From an uncultured Clostridium sp. (GTDB lineage: Bacteria; Bacillota; Clostridia; TANB77; CAG-508), in assembly GCA_945874585.1 (NCBI GenBank), contig CAMCHB010000012.1, forward strand, positions 1-17,608: a stretch of DNA of 17,608 nt, in the 5' to 3' direction. Under the pieces are notes generated by a model, which had not been told where the DNA came from, made no database searches, and saw only the letters and a list, made by a program, of their open reading frames with translations. The position numbers were made by a program, and so were the translations under genes. Below, piece after piece: positions 1 through 7,760 of the stretch. Every line of letters starts with the position of its first letter. The first letter of the stretch is position 1.

Positions 1-1013
1 CCTAATTCTCCTGCAAATGCTGCCCATTCTGCTCTAGATGGTACAAACCAACCATCCTTTACTTTTGTTTGTATTTGTCCCCACATATCTTTATGACTTG
101 AACATGTATCTTGGTCTCCATATGCTGTCGCATTCCATTTTGCTATCATGGTTGCTGTATTTGTTTTTCCAGTTCCAAATTCTGTTGATGTTATAGTTGA
201 CCATTCACTTATTCCTTTATCATATGCTGCATGATACCAATCATAAGATGTGCCATTTGTTTTTCCATCTATATCTGTTAATGCCATGATATAGAATCTT
301 TCTTCTCCCGTTCCTGTTGGTGATATGACAGGTTTTGTTCCAAATTTACCAGTATAACTTTTTTGACTTATATAATAGTCTTTTAGTCCTTCTGTTACTT
401 TTGGTATTGTATATACACCATCTGAGTCATTCCATTTTCCACTACCTTGATTTCCTACTGCTTTATCTGCAAATATGACTCCATCTACTGTTCCATCTCC
501 ATCAGTATCGGCATAATACCCTACCCCACTTTGTGCAGTCGTAAATGGACTTTCTTTTTCCCATTGATTCTCTTCTAAGTATACATAGGTGGTTCCATTG
601 ACAGTTGATGAAACCATATGGCCCTGTCCAATGATTTCGATTTCATGGTTTTGTGCCATTTTTAAAATAGAAGAGACATCCTTGTCAATCACAATATCTT
701 GCTGCAAATAATAGGTTTTGCCTTTGCTCATGGTATAGTTTTTGTCCTGAATGTTCAAAGTACTACCAGAAGCAATTTGGTAAAATTGATCCGCTGTATA
801 AATTGGGATGACATCCCCTCCCACATACTGCTGATAAGCTTCTTGTGCTGTTTGATCCCCTTGGTAAACATTTTGCAATCGTCCCAAAGTTTCCAATTGT
901 AATTGCTGTTTACTCGTACTACGAACAAACACGCCAATACAAATAATGGTAAAAATCACCATGGTTACTAATACATAAACCACAATAGATCCTTTTTCGC
1001 TTTTTCTATTCAT
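1..1013 (-). CDS. Prepilin-like surface protein with C-terminal DGR-target-like domain (3' end cut by window)
   Basis: The frame is open from ATG 1013 to the window edge (337 codons seen, no stop). The N-terminus MNRKSEKGSIVVYVLV, followed by a hydrophobic stretch to about residue 30, resembles a prepilin or pseudopilin leader: a short basic leader, Gly before Ser, then one membrane helix. This predicts an envelope-anchored protein. The middle (about 35-165) is unremarkable. From about residue 165 there are DTDGDG, an aromatic/Gly-rich stretch and, at the edge, DGWFVPSRAEWAAFAGELG. I recall that last motif just upstream of the variable region in C-type-lectin-fold targets of diversity-generating retroelements in gut Clostridia; this is recall, not a search. 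The start has a GGGAG ribosome binding site 6 nt upstream. The frame is continuous with the upstream cca gene, with no stop between. The two halves of the gene differ strongly in isoleucine codons. Confidence 0.8.
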   Translation of the reverse strand, partial: MNRKSEKGSIVVYVLVTMVIFTIICIGVFVRSTSKQQLQLETLGRLQNVYQGDQTAQEAYQQYVGGDVIPIYTADQFYQIASGSTLNIQDKNYTMSKGKTYYLQQDIVIDKDVSSILKMAQNHEIEIIGQGHMVSSTVNGTTYVYLEENQWEKESPFTTAQSGVGYYADTDGDGTVDGVIFADKAVGNQGSGKWNDSDGVYTIPKVTEGLKDYYISQKSYTGKFGTKPVISPTGTGEERFYIMALTDIDGKTNGTSYDWYHAAYDKGISEWSTITSTEFGTGKTNTATMIAKWNATAYGDQDTCSSHKDMWGQIQTKVKDGWFVPSRAEWAAFAGEL

Positions 1014-2269
1014 TGGGTTCTCCCTTCTTTGAGAGGCAGCATAAGCAGAAAGCCATCGAATTCTTTCCTCTCGTATTTTTTCTTTTCTTTTGGTATCTGG
1101 CCAATCCAAATGTTCTTGTGCAATCGTTTTTCCTTTTACTTGTTCCAACATTTGGTGTCCTACATGAGCCAAATTGATTTCTCTTTTTCCTTGTTTTTTT
1201 CCCATTTGGTCTGCTTGTACCACAATTTCCATGCCGTCTAAGCCAAGCGTAGAACGTGAAAGCATGTCTAAAAAATCAACTTGCTTTGCCACACGCATCT
1301 GTGAAAAAATCCCGGCTTTTCCATGGAAAAGCGCTGCCATTTCTCCACACTTTTTCCATCGTTTCGGCACCCCTAATCGTTGACTTAGTTTCTCCACTTC
1401 CTCTACGCCCTTTTTTTCATGGTCTATATGGTGTGGGTACTCCTTGGGAGGTGTTTTTCCTTTTCCGAAATCATGTACCAAAACAGCATAACGGATTTCT
1501 GGCTGCTGTGTCAAGGAAACAGTACTTTGCAAAGCCAGCATGGTGTGTTGATAAGCATCTCCTTCTGGATGGTATTGCTCTGGTTGCGGAACACCTACCA
1601 AAGCTTGTATCTCGGGAAAATGAACATCCAATACCTGTGCTGTTTTTAAAACATCGAAAAAAATTCTTGGAGAAGGACTTAGTAATGCTTTTTGAAATTC
1701 TGTCATCACTCTTTCCTTTGATAAGCTTTTTAGTTCTGGTTTTAACTTTTGCATCATCTGAAGGGTTTCCGGTTCTACCGTAAACGATAAAGTTGCTGCC
1801 AATCTTGCCACACGATACACTCTCAACGGATCTTCAGCATAGGAAGAGCCAATGGCTCGAAGTACCCCATGCTTTAAATCTTCTCTTCCTCCATAAGGAT
1901 CCAAATAAGTGTTGGTTTCCAAATCTTTGGCAATGGCATTAACCGTCAAATCACGTCTTGCTAGATCTTCTTCTATAGAAATAGATGGATCTGTTTGAAC
2001 TGTAAACCCACGATGTCCTTCTGCACATTTGTGCTCACGCCTAGCTAAAGCATATTCTTGCTGGTCTATTTCGTATACGCCAAAAGATTTTCCTCTTTTG
2101 CGTGCCATGGGAAATATTTGCTCAAACATCTCCTTTGTTAATCCACAAACACAATAGTCTTGATCGTGACAAGGTCTTCCGCAGTATTTCATCTCGTACA
2201 CTACCACCAACCAAATAAAGCTTACCGACCAGCCTGTTGAATTCTTTTTCTAATTTCTTCTTTTTTCAT
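1014..2269 (-). pseudogene. cca: tRNA nucleotidyltransferase (CCA-adding enzyme, E. coli Cca type), frame disrupted
   Basis: The enzyme adds or repairs the 3' CCA of tRNA. Start ATG 2269 has an AAGGA site 9 nt upstream. Read with one base skipped at 2227 and one at 2181, the product begins MKKEEIRKRIQQAGGKLYL, then the nucleotidyltransferase signature VGGSVRD (about 20-26) and metal-binding DQD (35-37). RRDLTVNAIA follows at about 104-113, then LDPYGG, EDPLRVYRVAR and an HD domain (HTMLAL, then VLVHDFGKG). About 418 residues resembles E. coli Cca (about 412). Unskipped, the first frame ends at TAA after 15 codons. The main frame then offers only ATG 2192, which has no ribosome binding site and loses the catalytic GGSVRD. 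The 389-codon body is intact but has no stop before the next gene. Either this is a recent pseudogene, the sequence has errors here, or expression needs frameshifting. Family is certain; functional state is not. Confidence 0.85.
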
Positions 2270-2321
2270 ATTGGTTTTCCTTTTCATTTGGCTTTCGTTT
2301 TTACGTATCTTTTCTTTTTTA

Positions 2322-2351
2322 GTTATATCATACCTATACCCACAAGTTCAA
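2322..2351 (-). promoter_or_regulatory. Possible promoter for cca
   Basis: On the minus strand, TTGAAC (2351-2346) and TATAAC (2327-2322) are 18 nt apart, about 55 nt upstream of the cca start. The -35 matches only 4 of 6 bases, so this is a weak call. Confidence 0.3.
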
Positions 2352-2417
2352 TCTTTTTGCAAACATTTCCCTTATTTTTCTTTTGCCGTAACTTTTCTTA
2401 ACGTATGGTCAATTTTA

Positions 2418-2446
2418 TTGACAGATTCTCTTTCTTATAATATAGT
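2418..2446 (+). promoter_or_regulatory. Promoter of the por operon
   Basis: A perfect TTGACA (2418-2423) is followed 17 nt later by TATAGT (2441-2446). A TATAAT at 2436 also exists but would leave only 12 nt of spacer. The start codon of porC is 35 nt further on. The -10 lies in a small inverted repeat (TATAG at 2441-2445, CTATA at 2451-2455) that could be an operator; no regulator is identifiable. Confidence 0.6.
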
Positions 2447-2480
2447 TAACCTATACTATTGAAGGAGGTTTGTTTCATTT

Positions 2481-3050
2481 ATGAAAGATTTAATCGAAAT
2501 TAGATGGCATGGCCGTGGTGGTCAAGGAGCTAAAACTGCTTCTTTATTACTAGCCGATGCTGCTTTCAACACAGGTAAATATATTCAAGGATTTCCGGAA
2601 TATGGACCTGAAAGAATGGGAGCACCTATTACTGCCTACAATCGTATTAGCACCAACCCTATCCGTGTTCATAGCAATATTTATGAACCAGATTATGTTG
2701 TTGTAGTAGATGATTCGTTAATAGACTGTGTTGATGTCACCGCTGGATTAAAACAAGATGGTGCCATTTTAGTGAATACAACACAAGACATCTCACAACT
2801 AAAAGAAAAACTAAAACATTATACCGGTAAAATTTATACCTTAGATGCTAGAAAAATATCCATGGATGCATTGGGACGTTATTTTCCTAATACACCTATG
2901 TTAGCAGGTATTGTCAAAATTAGCGGTATTATGCCAGAAGATGAATTTTTACAATGTATGACTGCGTCTTTTCAGCATAAATTTGCTAAAAAACCCGAAG
3001 TCATTGAAGGAAATATGAAAGCTCTAAAAATGGCATTGCAAGCCATTTAA
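2481..3050 (+). CDS. porC: Pyruvate:ferredoxin oxidoreductase, gamma subunit
   Basis: Gamma subunit (189 residues) of a four-subunit 2-oxoacid:ferredoxin oxidoreductase, which oxidises pyruvate to acetyl-CoA and CO2 and reduces ferredoxin in the cytoplasm. The family signature is at the N-terminus: IRWHGRGGQGAKTAS (about 7-21), then PEYGPERMGAP (about 40-50), and the usual central DYVVVVDDSL. Length matches PorG/PorC proteins (about 185-195). It is first in a porC-porD-porA-porB operon, the gamma-delta-alpha-beta order known from Thermotoga porGDAB. The ribosome binding site AAGGAGG (2462-2468) is strong but 12 nt from the ATG, longer than usual. No alternative start lies closer. A 2-ketoisovalerate enzyme is the main alternative, made less likely by the beta subunit. 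Confidence 0.93.
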   Translation: MKDLIEIRWHGRGGQGAKTASLLLADAAFNTGKYIQGFPEYGPERMGAPITAYNRISTNPIRVHSNIYEPDYVVVVDDSLIDCVDVTAGLKQDGAILVNTTQDISQLKEKLKHYTGKIYTLDARKISMDALGRYFPNTPMLAGIVKISGIMPEDEFLQCMTASFQHKFAKKPEVIEGNMKALKMALQAI

Positions 3051-3071
3051 AAATGCAAAAGGAGGAAAATT

Positions 3072-3401
3072 ATGTCTAAGAAAAAACAAGATGCCAATGT
3101 CACATGGCAAGACATCGAAATTGGCGGTACCATTTGTGATGCTGGCAATGCGGAACAGTTTGAAACTGGTTCATGGCGTTCTATGAAACCTGTCTTTCTT
3201 GCCGATAAATGCAAACAATGTGGTTTGTGTTTCCCAGTTTGTCCTGATGATGCTATTCCAGTTGGTCCTGATCAAAAAAGAGGCGATTTCAATTACGATG
3301 CTTGCAAAGGTTGCGCCGTTTGTGCCAAAGTTTGCCCTTTCCAAGCCATTGAAATGCATTCTAACGACTACCAAAAAGGAGGCGATTTCCATGTCAATTA
3401 G
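3072..3401 (+). CDS. porD: Pyruvate:ferredoxin oxidoreductase, delta subunit (2x[4Fe-4S] ferredoxin)
   Basis: Small iron-sulfur subunit (109 residues) that passes electrons from the thiamine site of the complex to external ferredoxin. Two complete cluster motifs are visible: CKQCGLCFPVCP (about 45-56) and CKGCAVCAKVCP (about 76-87), each CxxCxxCxxxCP, binding two [4Fe-4S] clusters. The first 35 residues contain the extension typical of PorD rather than of free bacterial ferredoxins. An AAAGGAGG site lies just upstream of the ATG. It starts 21 nt after porC, and its last 11 nt overlap the start of porA, so the porA ribosome binding site lies inside this gene and the two are probably translationally coupled. 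Confidence 0.94.
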   Translation: MSKKKQDANVTWQDIEIGGTICDAGNAEQFETGSWRSMKPVFLADKCKQCGLCFPVCPDDAIPVGPDQKRGDFNYDACKGCAVCAKVCPFQAIEMHSNDYQKGGDFHVN

Positions 3402-4581
3402 AGAACGTTTAAGTGGTAATGAAGCTGCAGCTATCGCTATGAAACAAATCAATCCAGATGTTGTCGCTGCATTTCCCATTACACCTTCTACCGAAATTCC
3501 CCAATATTTTTCTACCTTTGTCAGCAATGGTGAAGTAGATACAGAATTTGTTGCCGTAGAAAGTGAACACAGTGCGATGAGTGCTTGTATTGGAGCAGAA
3601 GCTGCTGGAGCCAGAGCCATGACAGCTACTTCTGCAAATGGTTTATCCCTTATGTGGGAAATGATTTATATTGCCTCTAGTTTACGACTTCCTATTGTAA
3701 TGTCCCTTGTTAACCGTGCCGTTTCTGGTCCTTTAAATATTCACAATGACCATTCAGATGCAATGGGAGTACGTGATTCTGGTTGGATTCAATTGTTTTC
3801 TGAAACCAATCAAGAAGCCTATGATAATTTACTAATGGCTCATAAAATCGCAGAAAATAAAAAAGTGTTATTACCCCTTATGGTATGCCAAGATGGATTT
3901 ATTACTTCTCATGCCATTGAAAATATTACATTAGAGGATGACCAAACGGTTCGTCAATTTGTGGGAAGTTATCATCCTGATCACTATTTATTAAATGCTA
4001 AAGAACCGATTGCTGTCGGTCCTTTGGATTTGCAAAGTTATCTATTTGAGCACAAAAGACAACAAGCAGAAGCTATGAAAGAAGCAAAACAAGTTATTTT
4101 AGATGTAGCCACAGAATTTGAAGCCTTGACAGGACGTCATTATGGTTTATTTGAAAGCTATCGTTTAGAAGATGCTACTATCGCTATTGTTTGTATGAAC
4201 TCAACCGCAGGAACAGCAAAAGAAGCAGCAGATGCTATGCGTCAAAAAGGCATCAAAGCTGGTGTTTTAAAAGTTCGTGTTTTTCGTCCTTTCCCTGCTG
4301 AAGAAATTGCCCAAGCATTAAAAGGATTAAAAGCTGTAGCCATTCTAGATAAAGCGGATGGTCTAAATGCTATTGGAGGTCCTTTGTACACAGATGTTAC
4401 TTCTGCTTTTTATGTACAACATATGCAAGTGCCTGCCGTTAATTATATTTACGGTCTTGGTGGCCGTGACACAACTCAAAAAGAAATTCAATCTGTTTTT
4501 GAAGATTTACAGGAAATTGTCAAAACGGGAACGGTACAAAATCCGTATCGTTATCTTGGTGTGAGAGGAGATGATAAATAA
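3391..4581 (+). CDS. porA: Pyruvate:ferredoxin oxidoreductase, alpha subunit
   Basis: Alpha subunit (396 residues) of the pyruvate:ferredoxin oxidoreductase, which with PorB forms the thiamine diphosphate catalytic core. It starts MSIRERLSGNEAAAIAMKQ, then has the family segment AAFPITPSTEIPQYF (about 28-42), VESEHSAMSACIGAEAAGAR (about 55-74) and TSANGL, all characteristic of the pyrimidine-binding domain. The C-terminal part (from about 270) is the transketolase-C-like domain with KVRVFRPFP. I chose ATG 3391 because an AAGGAGG site lies 9 nt upstream and the protein aligns from there with PorA. The same frame is open back to 3199, but that stretch is an out-of-frame reading of the porD cysteine region. 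The gene overlaps porD by 11 nt and porB by 1 nt. Confidence 0.94.
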   Translation: MSIRERLSGNEAAAIAMKQINPDVVAAFPITPSTEIPQYFSTFVSNGEVDTEFVAVESEHSAMSACIGAEAAGARAMTATSANGLSLMWEMIYIASSLRLPIVMSLVNRAVSGPLNIHNDHSDAMGVRDSGWIQLFSETNQEAYDNLLMAHKIAENKKVLLPLMVCQDGFITSHAIENITLEDDQTVRQFVGSYHPDHYLLNAKEPIAVGPLDLQSYLFEHKRQQAEAMKEAKQVILDVATEFEALTGRHYGLFESYRLEDATIAIVCMNSTAGTAKEAADAMRQKGIKAGVLKVRVFRPFPAEEIAQALKGLKAVAILDKADGLNAIGGPLYTDVTSAFYVQHMQVPAVNYIYGLGGRDTTQKEIQSVFEDLQEIVKTGTVQNPYRYLGVRGDDK

Positions 4582-5540
4582 TGGCATACAATGTGAAAGA
4601 AATTATCGCAAATAAACCTTCTCGTTTGACTTCTGGTCACAGAATGTGCGCCGGATGTGGAGCACCTCCTGCTGTTCGTATGGTGCTTCGTGCTCTAAAA
4701 AATGAAGACCATGCTGTTGTTTCTGTTGCAACTGGATGTCTAGAAGTTTCTACTTTTATTTACCCTTATACAGCTTGGAAAGATTCTTATTTACACACAG
4801 CCTTTGAATGTACAGCTGCCTCTCTTTCTGGTGCTGAAGCTGCCTATCGTGTCATGAAAAAAACCGGGAAATTACCAGAGGATCAACACACGAAATTTAT
4901 TGCTTTTGGTGGTGATGGTGGAACTTATGATATTGGATTACAAAGTTTATCTGGTGCCATGGAAAGAGGCCATGATATGGTATATGTCTGCTATGACAAT
5001 GGTGCTTATATGAACACCGGTATTCAACGTTCTTCTGCTACTCCAAAATTTGCTGATACTACAACATCTCCAGCTGGTAAAAAGATTCCAGGGAAAGCAC
5101 AAGCTCGAAAGGATTTAACCGAAATTATGGCAAATCACCATATTCCTTATGCAGCTCAAACTATCTGTGTCAACAATTTTAAAGATATTTATGAAAAATC
5201 TGAAAAAGCAATTTATACCAAAGGTCCTGCATTTTTGAATGTATTATCTCCTTGTCCAAGAGGATGGGGTTATCCAACAGCTGATCTTATGAAAATCAAC
5301 AAGCTTGCCGTTGAAACCTGCTATTGGCCTTTGTATGAAGTAATCAACGGAAAATATGTCATCAATTATAAACCAAAAAAGAAATTACCAGTAGAAGAAT
5401 TTTTAAAAGTCCAAAAACGTTTTGCTCATATGTTCAAACCTGGCAATGAATGGATGATTGAAGAATTCCAAAAACTTGTCGATGAACGTTGGGAAAGATT
5501 ATTAAACTTAGAAAAAATAACACAAGAAGAAAACCAATAG
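4581..5540 (+). CDS. porB: Pyruvate:ferredoxin oxidoreductase, beta subunit
   Basis: Beta subunit (319 residues) that binds thiamine diphosphate and one [4Fe-4S] cluster. The N-terminal CAGCGAPP (about 23-30) supplies two cluster cysteines; further cysteines are at ATGCLE and in VCYDNGAY. The thiamine-binding motif GDGGTYDIGLQSLSGAMERG (about 110-129) is followed by YDNGAYMNTGIQRS, which is typical of pyruvate-specific PorB. LSPCPRGWGYP (about 223-233) is also a PorB hallmark. The ATG shares its A with the porA stop (TAATG), and a GAGGAG site lies 10 nt upstream inside porA, so translation is probably coupled. The operon ends 25 nt later in a strong terminator. Confidence 0.95.
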   Translation: MAYNVKEIIANKPSRLTSGHRMCAGCGAPPAVRMVLRALKNEDHAVVSVATGCLEVSTFIYPYTAWKDSYLHTAFECTAASLSGAEAAYRVMKKTGKLPEDQHTKFIAFGGDGGTYDIGLQSLSGAMERGHDMVYVCYDNGAYMNTGIQRSSATPKFADTTTSPAGKKIPGKAQARKDLTEIMANHHIPYAAQTICVNNFKDIYEKSEKAIYTKGPAFLNVLSPCPRGWGYPTADLMKINKLAVETCYWPLYEVINGKYVINYKPKKKLPVEEFLKVQKRFAHMFKPGNEWMIEEFQKLVDERWERLLNLEKITQEENQ

Positions 5541-5564
5541 GAAAATATTATTTTCCGAATATAG

Positions 5565-5613
5565 AAACAAAAATACCCTTTGTATTTTATTCATACAAAG
5601 GGTATTTTTGTTT
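5565..5613. terminator. Bidirectional terminator shared by porB and the VirD4-like gene
   Basis: A perfect 21-bp inverted repeat has arms 5565-5585 and 5593-5613 with a 7-nt loop. Its outer ends are A/T runs, giving a U tract in either direction. It starts 25 nt after the porB stop, and its right arm abuts the stop codon of the convergent VirD4-like gene at 5614. Confidence 0.92.
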
Positions 5614-7746
5614 TTATGAATGGTTCTCTACGTTTCCATCGATACTGCCAAATAATTCATCAAATTTTTTCTCTAATTCTTTTTGAATATCCATTTCCGT
5701 TTCCTCCTCTTTTTCTGGTGAAACTTCTACTTCTGGCTGACTTTCTGTTTCATCATCCTGTGGCAAAGTTGGTGCCATTAAATCTTCAAATGGATCTATT
5801 TCTTTTGGCTCGCTCTTCTGCGTTGGCTGTTCCGTACTCTCTTCTAGCTCATCCAAAGAAGCCAATCCCATTTCTGTTTCCTGCTTTTTTGCTTTTACTG
5901 GTTGTTTTTCTTTTACCTCTTCTTTTGCTGGAGTCTCATCAAATAAATCATCGAGTGATCCAATTTGTACATCTGCCTCTTTTTCTTCTTCTACATAAGG
6001 ATTGTATGGATTGTATTTTCGCCATGTACCTCTTTCCAAGCCACACACCACATTGTTATGGTCAGCTGGATATTGTTGTGCATATTTTACAGATGGATGT
6101 TCAAAATAGTAATATTTACGAGCCTTAACAGGCTTAATTCCTTTTTCAAAAATAATACACAAATCATTATCCATTCTTCTCATTTCATCTGGTGTCATCA
6201 ATGCTCTTGCAAGTGATTGATCAGATGTACTATAACCTTGTTTTTGTCTATTTTTATCGCGACTTATAGATACACTATCTTTAATAATGGTCTTCTCACC
6301 CAATGCCTTTGAAAAATATTCTACGGTTTTTTGAGAGTTGCTACCCAAGAATAAATGCGTATCGCAGTTTCCCAAAATAGTTTCATAGGAATCTTTATAA
6401 ATAGCTTCTAGCTGATCCAAATTCTGCACAATAACACTAAAAGAAATCTTACGACTTCTACTGGTTGATATTTTTTTATCGAAATCTGGAATTCGACCAA
6501 TATTGGCAAACTCATCTAGGATAAAATACGTTGGTACCTTTAAGGCACCACCTTCTTTATCGGCAAAATCGTATAATTGTTGAATCATCTGTGAGAAAAA
6601 GATGGTTAACAAGAAATCGTAAGCTGCATGTGTATCAGATGACATAACAAAAACAGCTGTCTTTTTCTTTCCAATCTCTTCAAAATCAATGGTATTGGTA
6701 GAGGTTAACTCTGCAATTTCCTTTGAATCAAACTTACCTAATTTGGATTGTAAGGAACTCAAAATAGAGCTATAGGTTTTATCAGATGCTAATTCAACAG
6801 ATTTATAATACATTCTAGCTGGATGATCGTATGGTAATTGACTAATCAAATTGGTTAATAGATTGTCTCCCCCATTGTTGTTAGCAGCTCTGACTAGCTC
6901 TGAACAGCTTGCTAAATTTTGCTCCTCCGGTGGTCTTGTTGCCATTAAATAATAGATCAATGCCTTTAACAACATTTCTGACATATCATCCCAATAAGGC
7001 TCGCTACTAGTACTAGACTCTGCCTGTCCACGAATGATGGTATTAGCAATTACATCCACATCAATTTCGCTTCGAATATGATGCAATGGATTGTAACCAT
7101 CACTATTTTTTGGATTCAATAAATTGAATATTTTGATTTCGTAGCCATTGGCTTTTAAATAACCAGCTACTTTGTCATAAAGTTCTCCCTTAGGATCGGT
7201 AAATACATAAGATCCTAATAACTGATAGGCATTTGGAATAACGAATGATGCAGATTTACCAGCACCAGAACCACCAATTACCAATACATTCACATTACCA
7301 CGTTTATCCACTGGCAAATAATTTTTTTCTGCTAACAAAATTCCTTTTTTAGGGCTTAAAATTTTGTATTGTTCTCCACCTTCGCACCAATCACTTGAAC
7401 CATGCTCAATATTGGTATAATCCTCTCCTGTATTAGACTTTGAGTTTATAATCGCAACCAACATGACAATAAAATAAATAGCTGTCAATTTTGCGCCTGT
7501 GCTCATAAAAAGGCCGAAATGAAGAAAAGAACCAGCTAAAGAATCCATTGGTTTTGAAAACCATTGGATAAATCCCTCTACCAGTCCTACAATTGAACTC
7601 TCGCCTGCTTTTCCAGTCTGTACAATAGCCATTGTTAACGGACATCCTACTAAAAATAATAGAAATACCCATATGACAATAGCTACTATAATTGACGATT
7701 TTTTCTCTTCTAAAAATGCCCTTATTCTTTCCATATTCCTCACCAT
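5614..7746 (-). CDS. VirD4/TraG-family type IV secretion coupling ATPase
   Basis: A membrane-bound P-loop ATPase (710 residues) of the family that delivers DNA or protein substrates to type IV secretion channels. Membrane segments are near 18-42 and 83-101, with a possible third near 68-82. Motifs in order: Walker A GGSGAGKS (158-165), FTDPKGELY (182-190), Walker B FILDEFANIG (408-417) followed by SRSRKISFSVIVQNLDQL, and NCDTHLFLGSNS (460-471). From about 580 to the end is a long acidic, low-complexity tail rich in Glu, Gln, Pro and Lys, with recurring short motifs. It is last in a three-gene unit, 14 nt after the 56-residue gene. The start is uncertain: ATG 7746 has only AAAGAG upstream, and ATG 7734 has GAGG just 3 nt away. 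No relaxase, VirB4, VirB6 or pilus gene is in the window. Confidence 0.9.
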   Translation of the reverse strand: MVRNMERIRAFLEEKKSSIIVAIVIWVFLLFLVGCPLTMAIVQTGKAGESSIVGLVEGFIQWFSKPMDSLAGSFLHFGLFMSTGAKLTAIYFIVMLVAIINSKSNTGEDYTNIEHGSSDWCEGGEQYKILSPKKGILLAEKNYLPVDKRGNVNVLVIGGSGAGKSASFVIPNAYQLLGSYVFTDPKGELYDKVAGYLKANGYEIKIFNLLNPKNSDGYNPLHHIRSEIDVDVIANTIIRGQAESSTSSEPYWDDMSEMLLKALIYYLMATRPPEEQNLASCSELVRAANNNGGDNLLTNLISQLPYDHPARMYYKSVELASDKTYSSILSSLQSKLGKFDSKEIAELTSTNTIDFEEIGKKKTAVFVMSSDTHAAYDFLLTIFFSQMIQQLYDFADKEGGALKVPTYFILDEFANIGRIPDFDKKISTSRSRKISFSVIVQNLDQLEAIYKDSYETILGNCDTHLFLGSNSQKTVEYFSKALGEKTIIKDSVSISRDKNRQKQGYSTSDQSLARALMTPDEMRRMDNDLCIIFEKGIKPVKARKYYYFEHPSVKYAQQYPADHNNVVCGLERGTWRKYNPYNPYVEEEKEADVQIGSLDDLFDETPAKEEVKEKQPVKAKKQETEMGLASLDELEESTEQPTQKSEPKEIDPFEDLMAPTLPQDDETESQPEVEVSPEKEEETEMDIQKELEKKFDELFGSIDGNVENHS

Positions 7747-7760
7747 CTCTTTTGTAAGAA

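Noticed and set aside
1256..1783. 175-codon plus-strand open frame
   Set aside because: It lies antisense to the intact body of cca, which has clear family motifs. The plus product has no recognisable motif and no ribosome binding site.
3199..3390. Upstream extension of porA
   Set aside because: The frame is open, but it is an out-of-frame reading of the porD cysteine motifs. The AAGGAGG site and the family N-terminus place the start at 3391.
5580..6216. Plus-strand open frames opposite the VirD4-like tail
   Set aside because: The minus frame is a 710-residue protein with conserved ATPase motifs. The plus products are phenylalanine/leucine-rich mirror readings of a Glu/Lys-rich tail.
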